64,000 nt of DNA from Bacteroidales bacterium (GTDB lineage: Bacteria; Bacteroidota; Bacteroidia; Bacteroidales; Tenuifilaceae): assembly GCA_013141385.1 (NCBI GenBank), contig JABFRB010000004.1, positions 34,376 through 98,375 on the forward strand. Direction: 5' to 3'. Below the pieces are notes generated by a model. It saw nothing but the letters and a program-made list of their open reading frames with translations. It ran no database searches and was not told the origin of the DNA. Both the position numbers and the translations under genes were made by a program. Each line of letters begins with the position of its first letter. Within the stretch, counting starts at the first letter, position 1. Shown in pieces: positions 1 to 9,700 of this stretch.

Positions 1-2619
1 ACGTCTGGGTATTCCGTGAAGAGTTTTCCATTCCTCAACCTCGCTATTGATATAAAAGGGTGATTTATCAATTTGAATAAGAGGATTAAGGGTTTGGAAG
101 AAGGGCATAACAGGTATTTTTTTGTACTTCATTTGTAAAATGACTTTTAGAACCCCTGCAATTCCAGCTGCACCCTCAGCATGACCTATATGAGCCTTGG
201 CAGATCCAATAGCACAAAACTGCTCCTTACCGGTAAATCGTTTAAATGCCTTTTTAAGGCTATTAATTTCCACAGGATCTCCTAGTTTAGTTCCTGTACC
301 ATGTGCTTCAATATAACTTAATGTGCTTGGATCTATTTGTGCATTCTCCCATGCCTTCAGAATCACATTCTCCTCTCCCACAACGCTTGGTGCAGTCAAT
401 GACGGAGTATATCCTCCATGTAATGCAGCAGATCCTTTAATAACCGCATGTATTTGATCCCCATCCTTTATTGCTTTTTCCAACGGTTTCAGTAAAATGC
501 TCGCAATTCCCTCACCTGGAACATAACCATCTGCTGCCGCATCAAAGGAATGACAGCGTCCCGTTGAAGATAAAACTCCGATACTGGATGAGTATCGATA
601 ATGCATTGAAGATAAGATCAAATTGGCTCCGCCAACAAAAGCTAAACTGCATTCGCCTTTTCTTAAGGCATTGCAGGCATAATGTAAAGCAACCAACGAT
701 GAAGAACATGCAGTGTCGAATGTCAAGCTTGGGCCTTTAAAATCAAAATAAAAAGAAATACGATTGGGAATTACGGTTGCAGCATTGCCAGAACCCACAT
801 AGGGATCTACTGGGAGATTTAACTCAGTCATTCTCTGATTGTAATCATACCAACAGACCCCTATAAAAACTCCAGTGTCAGTTCCTCTTAACCGATTAAT
901 ATATCCAGCATCTTCAGCACAGGCATATATGCTTTGCAAAAGCAAACGATTCTGAGGATCCATCCATTTTGCTTCTCGAGGCGATATACGAAAAAAATTT
1001 GCATCGAATTTATCCACATCGTTAATGAAACTTCCCCATTTGCAATAAGTCTTATCAAGAGTCCTAGGATTTGCATCAAACCAAGGACGATAGTCCCAAT
1101 GATCCATTGGAATTTCTCTGATTAAATCTTTTTTTGTGACGAGATCATTCCAAAATTGATCTAGATTTTGCGACCCTGCAAACGTGCCATGCATACCAAT
1201 AATGGCAATATCCCCTTCACCAAATTTTTCCGATACATCATTTATTACAGAATGTGGATTTGAAGCAAATTTTGTTTTGGTCGAAAATTCATCGGTTTGG
1301 ATCACTTTACTAATGGTTTCAGAACTAATTGATTCTGAAGCAATTTTTTGAGAGTAATTTCCAAAAAACTTGTTCATCAAGTCATGATGTTCTTTGGAAA
1401 AAAATTCGGTAAGCTCATTTATATTGGGATATTCAAAAAATAGACTCTGGCCAAATTCAATACCCGTTTCTTTTTCAATCTCATGAGCCAAAGCGACAAG
1501 ATGAGAGGAATCCAGCCCGAATTCCATCAGATTAGCATTACTGCTTAACCGTTTTGATGCCCCTGGTAAATATTTTTCCAACTTTTGCATCAAGTATTTC
1601 TGTATTTTTCGAGCCATATTCCCAGAATCAGCAAATTTTTCGACATCATTGTCAACCGGGGCTGACATAACCTCTGGTGGGTTCTCTGTCAATCCTGATT
1701 GCGGGAGTGGTTTTACCGATACCTGTGCACTACGGATTCTTTTCATGGAGCATTCCGAAAAATGAGCGACTACCTGAGAATCATCGTCTATAATATCTGC
1801 GTTAAAAAGGATCATCTCGCCGGAATTTTTTACAAGATTTATGGATATCCAGCATTGCTCCAACTTCTTCTTTTTATGAAAAAAAATATCCTTAATTCCA
1901 AAAGGCAGAAACCAGGTATAATTATCCCGACCTATCAAAGGCATAGCAGCCAAGAAAGTGCTTTGGATGATTAACGGGTGTAGTGCGTATTTGTGATTTT
2001 CTTCCTGACTTGTGGCTTGCGAGAGAGCGATCCGTGCGAGTGTCCGGTCGTTCCCCTGGTAAAGACCAACAAGAGTCCTGTAACTGTTCCCCAGATTGAC
2101 CACTATATCGCTGGAATAACAATATGTATAGATGTAATCAAAATCATGTACTTCTTTCAGATCCTTTTGCAGAAATGTTAAATCTGTTTCCTTATTTTCA
2201 AACCGAACCTTTTGCAAACTTCCGGTCGCAGCCTTATTCCATGCTGTATTTTTATCATATCGGTACAGGGCTTGAAAATCTGTTTTCAGTTCTTCTTGAA
2301 CTGGTTCTATTAGCACTTCTATTTTCTGATCTTTTTTTAACTCCACAGGTTTGACGAAATTGAGCTGATGAAGATGGACGTATATTTCCTCCTTAAAAAT
2401 TTCAAAAAAGGCATTGATGGCCAGGCTTCCATAAGTTACCCCGATGAGTACTTGCACATCATTTATGGTATGATCTTTAAGAAAAGGTTCATCATAGGAA
2501 TAAATCTCCGTAGTTAAAGGTGTTTTTTTTAATAATCTTATTTCATTAATAGCTTCACCTACGGTCATCTCTCTGTTCTTTACTCTTTCAAGTATGGAAT
2601 CGTATTCTGTAAAGTTCAT
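1..2619 (-). CDS. trans-AT PKS (PKS3), 3' part cut by window edge: DH-like - ACP - KS
   Basis: I translated this from the minus strand, starting at the ATG at 2617-2619; a purine-rich GGAGGAG stretch lies just upstream. About the first 300 residues look like a dehydratase/hot-dog fold. The first motif is degenerate (DHTINDVQVLIG lacks the Gly and Pro of HxxxGxxxxP), and the second reads HPLIIQ where active DHs have HPxxxD. The domain is therefore probably inactive as a dehydratase, or it is a variant such as an isomerase or pyran synthase. An ACP follows (FGLDSS, Ser near residue 365). Then comes a ketosynthase with the intact Cys (DTACSSS), the first His (EAHGTGT) and the second His (HIGH), so it should elongate. 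The frame runs off the left edge just after the KS core. It follows the NRPS gene and would take over the chain from it. What lies downstream (further modules, thioesterase) is not visible. Confidence 0.93.
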   Translation of the reverse strand, partial: MNFTEYDSILERVKNREMTVGEAINEIRLLKKTPLTTEIYSYDEPFLKDHTINDVQVLIGVTYGSLAINAFFEIFKEEIYVHLHQLNFVKPVELKKDQKIEVLIEPVQEELKTDFQALYRYDKNTAWNKAATGSLQKVRFENKETDLTFLQKDLKEVHDFDYIYTYCYSSDIVVNLGNSYRTLVGLYQGNDRTLARIALSQATSQEENHKYALHPLIIQSTFLAAMPLIGRDNYTWFLPFGIKDIFFHKKKKLEQCWISINLVKNSGEMILFNADIIDDDSQVVAHFSECSMKRIRSAQVSVKPLPQSGLTENPPEVMSAPVDNDVEKFADSGNMARKIQKYLMQKLEKYLPGASKRLSSNANLMEFGLDSSHLVALAHEIEKETGIEFGQSLFFEYPNINELTEFFSKEHHDLMNKFFGNYSQKIASESISSETISKVIQTDEFSTKTKFASNPHSVINDVSEKFGEGDIAIIGMHGTFAGSQNLDQFWNDLVTKKDLIREIPMDHWDYRPWFDANPRTLDKTYCKWGSFINDVDKFDANFFRISPREAKWMDPQNRLLLQSIYACAEDAGYINRLRGTDTGVFIGVCWYDYNQRMTELNLPVDPYVGSGNAATVIPNRISFYFDFKGPSLTFDTACSSSLVALHYACNALRKGECSLAFVGGANLILSSMHYRYSSSIGVLSSTGRCHSFDAAADGYVPGEGIASILLKPLEKAIKDGDQIHAVIKGSAALHGGYTPSLTAPSVVGEENVILKAWENAQIDPSTLSYIEAHGTGTKLGDPVEINSLKKAFKRFTGKEQFCAIGSAKAHIGHAEGAAGIAGVLKVILQMKYKKIPVMPFFQTLNPLIQIDKSPFYINSEVEEWKTLHGIPRR

Positions 2620-3104
2620 TGTTTTCTCCTCCTGTTTTCAGTGTTGCAAAACCTTAGAAATTTTTATTTATTGTTTGATATAACTCACAGGCTCTTTATC
2701 ATGTCTTGATACTCATCGTTATATCCTAAAATACAGCATCCTATATGTTTATAAGCCCCGCCCATCTTCGAATCTTGATCTATAAATATTCTCAAAAAAA
2801 ACAAACAATTTTTTTTCACTCGTGTAATAATAAATTTTATAATCTGAGTTAGTTCTGAAAAAATAATAATACGCTTATTTACAGCTACACAAATTTTTTG
2901 ATCGGTATTGGATGATTGGAACTTATGCGAAGCAGAACTCAACGAAGTTAATAATGGATTTATGAGGTTCTTTCTAACTTGTTTCTTAATTTCACGAAAT
3001 AGATCAAGTTTTCATCAAAAAAAACAACTATTGTGTTCTTGTAACAATACAATTTGAAAATGTAAAAATCCTACGTCAGAGTCTCAATCATTTAAAGGAT
3101 ACAA
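2620..3104. other. 485-bp intergenic gap between NRPS and PKS3
   Basis: Very AT-rich spacer. A minus-strand frame of 85 codons (2685-2942) exists, but it has no recognisable domain, no clear ribosome site and a composition like the spacer around it, so I do not call it a gene. A short stretch near its end loosely resembles the C-domain segment of the NRPS upstream, too weakly to claim a relic. I see no convincing terminator hairpin. The gap could hold a promoter for PKS3. Confidence 0.5.
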
Positions 3105-6100
3105 TCATATATCATGAAGTTTCACTTCAGGGTTATTTGTAACTTGTGTTAATATACGACTGAAAGATTGCATAATATCCGATAGAACTTCTTGCTTAAG
3201 TCGCCCCCCATAAATATAAAGTACTGCTTCTTTATTCTCATTCCGTGTCAAACAAAAAGTAGGCATGGCACTCTCCGCATTATCCCCATTACCCTCAAAG
3301 ACTTTAAACGGAACAACAAGTTCATAATCACCAATGGAACTTACGGAGATATTTCCTTGCTTTTTAATTTCATCATCACCGTAAAACCTTGGTAAAATAT
3401 TTACAAAAGGGGGTAATAATGCTCTGGTTTCCTTCCCATTTAAAAAGGCAGGTAAACTTGCAAAAGTTGCTGTCAAATAATCCTTCATATTCTCTGGACA
3501 AAGCCAAGCAGATTTCCACCTAAGATGCATACTTCCCCCAATAATGGTTGCCAACATTTTATAAAACCACCCTTTCCATCCAACTAAATTAGCACGAAGA
3601 GCATTGTTATAAGGAATAATTGCTGGGCAATTCAGATGATCTAAAGATTCTAAAACCGACTCCCTAACCTGCAACATAAGTTGTTGAAAAGAGTAATCGG
3701 GGTTAATTTGAGTTCGAATAGGGAACATGCTTGCGCTATTCCTTATGCTCTGTTCCTTGGATGCAACTGGTTTCATTGTGGACATTAAAAACGTGATATC
3801 ATGAGACTTGGTCATTGAATACATCAAAGAAATTGATATACTAAGCATTCCCATTCCAAATGAGCATGAATTATCACTACATATTTGGTTTATTTTCTTT
3901 AATAGTTCTTCTGGAATTGTAGCTATTTCAAAAACTTTTTTCCCAGTCGGTTTTTCTCCTGTAAGAAATGATGTTTTAGGTAATCTTAAAAGTTCTGCTC
4001 CTTTTAATTTCTTCTTCCAATATTCCACATCTTTTTGAAAAATCGAAATATGATCAGAACTTCGCTCTATACAAATTTCATCAACAAGTCTTTTCTTTGC
4101 AGTATTAGAATAATAGTAAGTTCCATCCAACTGATTTTGATAAGTTTCGAAAAGATTTGCTACAAATTGTGTTAAGGCACTTGCATCACAAATTGAATGA
4201 GGTAAAGAAATAAAAAGTTGATGCTGTTTTTCGGTTATTTTTGCTAACACTAAACGAATAAGTGGAGTTTCTGAAAAGTTAAAGTTGCCATGAAGCTCTT
4301 TTTCAACTAACTGCAACCACTGTTCTTTAAAATTGTCTTTATCGAGATCGATTAAATCAATAATTCGTACGGCATAAGGCTTGATCAAAGTTTTTTTCTG
4401 CATTGGAATTTTATTCGAAAAGGAATACCATATAGCCTCATGCTTCATAATCAATTCATTAATGGCATTTTGAAAATGATGGTAGTTTAACTCCCCATCA
4501 ATTATAAAAACGTCTGAGATATTATAAGTTTGTTTACTAAACTTCCAAAATAGCCAAAACCCTAACTGCTCAAAACTCAAAGGGATGAGATCTTTTTTTT
4601 GAATATTTAAAACTAAAGAATCACTTTTTTCTTTCGTCTGAAAATTGCTATGCCTTTTTTCAATCAAAACAGCAAGGCGATCTATTGTTGGATAATCAAA
4701 AATATCTTTTACAAACATGTTAATTGCCAACTTATCCTGAATTAGAAAAACAATATTCGTAGCAATAATGGAATTCCCTCCCAAACTAAAGAAATTTTCT
4801 TCAATGCCAATACTATCTAACTTAAAGGCATCACACCATATTTTAATTAGTTTTTCTTCTGTTAAAGTTTTAAAAACTACAAAATCATGTTTCAAATTTG
4901 TCCCTGTACTTTTAGGCAATGGTAGTGCATTATAATCAATTTTTTTATTAGGTGTAAGTGGAAAACTTTCCATTTTTGTAAAATATGAAGGAATCATATA
5001 ATCCGGTAATTTCTTGGCAAGTTGTTCGCGTACATCTTTAATATTTAGGTGCGAACCATCATCGGAAACATAATAAACTACTAAGCGTTTATCCCCAGAA
5101 CCAAACTCCTTAGCACTTACAATTGTTTCTTTTAGACCGGTAACTTCTTTTAGGACAAAGTTTATTTCACTCAATTCAATGCGAAAACCACGAATTTTAA
5201 TTTGATGATCACTCCGACCTAAAAAATTAATTAATCCGTCAGAACTCAAAGAAACTACATCTCCTGTTTTATAAATCCTTTCATTCCTATTAAAAGGGTT
5301 TTGGATAAAAACTTGGCTGGTCAAATCTTCTCTTCCTAGGTAACCTGAAGAAAGTCCATCACCACCAATATACAGTTCTCCAGGCTGGTCAAAAGGAAGC
5401 ATCTCCATGCTCTCTGATAAAATGTAAATTTGTGTATTAGAAATAGGTATGCCAATTGGAACTAATTTTCCATTAGAATAAATGTCTGCGACTGATGGAA
5501 CTCTATACCCTGTTGAATAAACAGTAGTTTCAGTTGGACCATAAAAGTTCCAAAATCCCGAACTCCTTACAAACAATTCTTTCGCCAAATCAGTTTCCAG
5601 AGCTTCTCCTCCAGAAATTATTTTGAGTTTATAATCTGTAGTCCACCCTGCCGACAGCAAAAGTCTCCATGTAACCGGAGTAGCTTGCATGAATGTTGCT
5701 TTCATCTTAACTAGAAGTTCCAATAGAACTTTCCCATCTTGACTATCCTCTTTGGTCACTAAACCAATTTTTGCACCCGACAATAAAGCCGCAAAAACAT
5801 CAATCATTGAAATATCAAACGAAATAGGAATCACGGCTGCAATAGTTTCTCTATTATCGATTGAGCACTCTTTTATCATGTGAAACAAAGTGTTAATCAA
5901 AGAAGCGTGAGTAATACAAATACCTTTAGGTCTACCTGTTGAACCAGAGGTATAAATTGTATAAAGAATTTCACTCGATTTCAAGGGAATTGCAAATACG
6001 GGATTTTTTATAGATGACTGCGAAATTTTTTCTTTCTCCCTGTCCACATTTATTACTGACACACTAGTTAAATGAAGGAATGCCATACTGGGTTCATGAA

Positions 6101-6506
6101 CTAGTATACTATCCATGTTGGAATCTTCAATTATATATTGAATACGATCTTTCGGATAACTTGGATCTAGAGGAACAAAACTAGCTCCCGTTTTCACCAC
6201 AGCTAATAATCCTACTAATAGTTCAACAGATCTCTCAAAAAAGACGCCTATAAACTTGCCAGGCTTTACTCCAGATAATATTAAGTAATGAGCCAATTGA
6301 TTCGCCTGTTCATTCAAGTCTTGAAAGGTAAGCACCCTCCCCTGACATTCTATCGCAATCGATTGAGGTTTTTTTTGGATTTGCTCTTCAATCAATTGAA
6401 TAAGATTTTTCTCCTTAGGATAAGACGCATTTGTTTGATTAATTTTCATAAAAATTCTTTGAACTTCCGTTAATTGGAAGGAATCTTTTTCAAAACTTGT
6501 TTCCAT
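3105..6506 (-). CDS. NRPS: adenylation (glycine-like code) - PCP - C-terminal condensation-like domain
   Basis: 1133 aa. The adenylation domain spans about residues 30-515, with YTSGSTGRPKG (near 185), NFYGPTE, GELYIGG, YKTGD and the terminal Lys motif NKKIDYNALP. Aligning it by eye to the GrsA pocket gives D-I-I-Q-I-G-F-V-Y-K, close to the glycine code DILQLGLIWK, so I predict Gly. The PCP is near residue 577 (LGGNSI). A condensation-superfamily domain follows (about 630-1090). Its HHxxxDG motif reads PHSICDA, which keeps one His and the Asp, and I see no DFGW motif. The order is odd: no C domain precedes A, and the upstream synthase ends in a His-less KS0. Amide formation may use the C-terminal C domain, or that domain may pass the chain to PKS3. 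The ATG start is clear; a 260-bp gap with a PKS3 relic separates it from PKS2. Confidence 0.93.
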   Translation of the reverse strand: METSFEKDSFQLTEVQRIFMKINQTNASYPKEKNLIQLIEEQIQKKPQSIAIECQGRVLTFQDLNEQANQLAHYLILSGVKPGKFIGVFFERSVELLVGLLAVVKTGASFVPLDPSYPKDRIQYIIEDSNMDSILVHEPSMAFLHLTSVSVINVDREKEKISQSSIKNPVFAIPLKSSEILYTIYTSGSTGRPKGICITHASLINTLFHMIKECSIDNRETIAAVIPISFDISMIDVFAALLSGAKIGLVTKEDSQDGKVLLELLVKMKATFMQATPVTWRLLLSAGWTTDYKLKIISGGEALETDLAKELFVRSSGFWNFYGPTETTVYSTGYRVPSVADIYSNGKLVPIGIPISNTQIYILSESMEMLPFDQPGELYIGGDGLSSGYLGREDLTSQVFIQNPFNRNERIYKTGDVVSLSSDGLINFLGRSDHQIKIRGFRIELSEINFVLKEVTGLKETIVSAKEFGSGDKRLVVYYVSDDGSHLNIKDVREQLAKKLPDYMIPSYFTKMESFPLTPNKKIDYNALPLPKSTGTNLKHDFVVFKTLTEEKLIKIWCDAFKLDSIGIEENFFSLGGNSIIATNIVFLIQDKLAINMFVKDIFDYPTIDRLAVLIEKRHSNFQTKEKSDSLVLNIQKKDLIPLSFEQLGFWLFWKFSKQTYNISDVFIIDGELNYHHFQNAINELIMKHEAIWYSFSNKIPMQKKTLIKPYAVRIIDLIDLDKDNFKEQWLQLVEKELHGNFNFSETPLIRLVLAKITEKQHQLFISLPHSICDASALTQFVANLFETYQNQLDGTYYYSNTAKKRLVDEICIERSSDHISIFQKDVEYWKKKLKGAELLRLPKTSFLTGEKPTGKKVFEIATIPEELLKKINQICSDNSCSFGMGMLSISISLMYSMTKSHDITFLMSTMKPVASKEQSIRNSASMFPIRTQINPDYSFQQLMLQVRESVLESLDHLNCPAIIPYNNALRANLVGWKGWFYKMLATIIGGSMHLRWKSAWLCPENMKDYLTATFASLPAFLNGKETRALLPPFVNILPRFYGDDEIKKQGNISVSSIGDYELVVPFKVFEGNGDNAESAMPTFCLTRNENKEAVLYIYGGRLKQEVLSDIMQSFSRILTQVTNNPEVKLHDI

Positions 6507-6649
6507 AACTATTATCCTTAATGTTTTATTGAAATTGTATTGTTTTTAAAACCCTTATGTTTTTAGCCTGATCATTTTGGCATGAAAACACTTCTATATA
6601 AGCTGCAAGGACAACTATAATAAAAAATGTGTGTCTCACAATAATTTTG

Positions 6650-6717
6650 GTGTCACCCTCGATTATTTCTCTATTCTTTACTTTTACAAGTATCGAATAT
6701 TATTCTACATATTTCAT
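6650..6717 (-). pseudogene. Decayed copy of the first ~20 codons of PKS3
   Basis: On the minus strand from the ATG at 6715-6717, the codons align almost gap-free with the start of PKS3 (minus strand from 2619). The shared core is S-I-L-x-x-V-K-N-R-E. The relic has a TAA at codon 6, and similarity fades after about 23 codons. It sits exactly where a gene following PKS2 would start, 50 bp downstream of the PKS2 stop. The simplest reading is that PKS3 (or a duplicate) once followed PKS2 directly and the NRPS gene was inserted later. The alignment is by eye. Confidence 0.72.
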
Positions 6718-6766
6718 TTATTTTAATGATACAATTCCTACCTGATTTAATCTTGATCGCATATTG

Positions 6767-9700
6767 TTATCTTTTAGAATCCAGTATCTCGAAGTGTTCA
6801 AAAACTTCATTCTTTGACAACTCTCCCTTTGATAATTTTTCTAGAATATTACGATAGGATTCCTCGTCGAACTCGGTAGTTCTTGAATTATCTGTAGATG
6901 ATTTAATACTCTGAAAATCAAAATTTTTGAAATGATCAAAAGCATATTTAGGAAGATCTAACCATTGAGTTCCAGTGTATTCATAAATTGACCTAAAATC
7001 AATTGTTTCTCCTTCAATCCAGTACTGTGCTATTTGTTTGTAATCCTTGTTCAGTAAGGATTGTTGAATGGCTGTAGGATCTGTGGAATTTTCAGTCAAC
7101 TTTACATTTGAAAGAGAAGAAAAAAATCCCCCTTCAATAGGGTGACTCATCTGGGTTTTGATCAATTCATCCAGTTTTTGCAATAACTCATCAATTGACG
7201 AAACGACAAACGCAGCTCTGAATTCCAGATTATGATTTATTTTAAATAACGACAAGGCCAAATCATAAATATCTGTTTCGATATTTTTTTCCAAATTACT
7301 CTGCAAAAAGTCCTTTATCTTATCCAGATATCTTATCAAACTCCATTTTGTTTTAGCGGAGAACAGAATGAGTGTTTCTCCATACAAATCCCCACTTTTC
7401 CTTCTAAAGAAATTTTGTTCTATGGGTTCTTCAATAATAACACTAGCATAGGCTCCACCCGCACCAAAAGAGTTAATCATGCTTCGACGGGGCAGATTTT
7501 TCGCATCTTTATCATCCTTGAAGGTATTTGAATCCCAAGGTGTTATAGTTTTCTGGAGATAAAAGGCTGATCCTTCTAATTTGATATTAGGATTTTGAGG
7601 CTGGGCATTGATGGTTGGTACTAGGGTTTTATATTTAAGTTGTAAAAGAACTTTGCAAAGTTGTGATATCCCTGATGCCGCTTCCAAATGTCCTAAATTG
7701 GATTTTACAGAACCAAGTGCGCAAAATTGTTTTTTTCCGGTGTACCGAGCAAAGGCGTTTTTCAAAGCGTTCACTTCAATAAGATCGCCTAACGGCGAAC
7801 CATTGGCTGCAGATTCAACATAACCAATGGTCTCAATATCGATCCCTGACCGATCAATGGCGTTCGTGATTAAATCGGCTTGCTGTTTAGGATCGGGAGC
7901 AGTGAACATCTGCCGTCCACCACTATGATTAATAAAACTTCCTTTAATCACCGCATAAATCCGGTCGCAGTCCTCAATGGCTTTAGATAGAGGTTTTAGC
8001 AGCACAGTGCCCACACCTTCTCCTGGAATATATCCGTCCCCAATGCCAAAACTCATACTCCTATCTTCTTTCCCCAAAAAATGAGCCTGTTCCAGCGCAG
8101 CGTATTTGGATGGATCCAATGTCAAATTAACTCCGCCAGCTAGTGCCATAGAACAGGTCTGTTGCTGAAGGCTCTCACAGGCAAGATGAAGAGCTATCAT
8201 TGAACTGGAGCAGGCCGAATTAACTGCCATGCTCGGCCCGGTAAGATTAAAAAAATGGGAGGTACGATTAGCCGTATTCCATTCCGTTCCATTTGTGCTC
8301 AGTATTGCCTTTTCCGATGAAGGTATATTCCAAGAATACTGGTTGTACATTGTTCCGACAAAGACTCCTACTCCTTTCTGATATCTGTCCTGCAGCTCAT
8401 TCAACCGATCTTTGGAATATCCTGCATCCTCAAAAGTTTCCCAAACAATTTCCAGAAACATACGGGTCTCAGGTGTTAGTTCCAAAACCCTATCCTCTGC
8501 AACTTCAAATAATTGATGATCGAATTTATTTATATTTTTCAGAAACCCACCATAATATTTTTTTTCGGAAGAGTAAAATTCATTCTTTGATAAAGATCTC
8601 AGTAGGGAATTATTCCATCGACTTGTATCTGCCTGAGTAATACAATTGTGTCCGGCTTTTAAATGCTCCCAGAGTTCTTCCAAAGTATCTGAAAGCGGAT
8701 ACCTACCACTCATGCCGATTATTGCAATAGGATCAGAGTCATGCTTTGCCAATGTTAAATCCATTGTTTTTGAAACTCCAAAACGATGTTTTGAATTTGT
8801 TCTCAATGGCAGAGAATCTAATAAAGGTAGTTTCTTCTTTTTCGAACTTTCATTATTGTTATTTACAATACTTGTATTTTTCTCGCTGAACCATTCCTGA
8901 ATTTCATCTGTATGATTCTCCTCTAAGTATCGAACCAATTCATGCATATTGCTGTATTCATACAATAATGTTTTTGGAAGTTCACCAGCAATTTTCTCCA
9001 ACTTTTTGATGATGCTCATCTGCATCAAAGAGTCAATACCATATTTAACAAAAGGCGTTTCCGGCTTTATTTTTTCGGAATCAAGTTTGATCTCATGTGA
9101 TATGATCTCTCTCACGCAGAACAGAATATCTTCTTTCTCACTAACAGAATTGAATGAATTCTTTATTATTTTCGGAGAGCTATCCTCAAACAGTAACTTT
9201 ATTTGACGGACATCTCCTTCTGCAACAAGTACCTGCCCTGCTCCTGAATCCAAACTCTTATACAGGGCATCAATACCGTTTGCTGTCTGTAAGGAAGTCA
9301 TGCCACTCGACTGTTTCATCAAATTTTCGTCTTCAAGACTCATATTCATTCCCCCATCCTTCCAAAGAGGCCAGTTGATTGACAAAGTTTTTCCCCAGCG
9401 CTTATTATCTAATACTAGGTTATTCCGATATTCAGCATAAGCGTCCATGAAAGCATTGGCAGCTGCATAATCTGATTGACCAACATTTCCTGCAAAACCT
9501 GAAAGCGATGAAAAGAGAACAAAAAGATCAAGTTGAATTAACTTAGTAGTTTCATCTAGATTAACTAAGCCAGATACTTTCGGTAATAAAACATCTTTGA
9601 ATTCTTCAACAGTTTTTTTGATAATAAAATTGTCGTGAATAATTCCTGCGGCATGAATAATTCCATTGAGGTTACCAATATCAGTTTGAATGCTTTTGAT

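Noticed and set aside
2685..2942. 85-codon minus-strand ORF between NRPS and PKS3
   Set aside because: No domain, no ribosome site, composition like the spacer; only a vague resemblance to part of the NRPS C domain.
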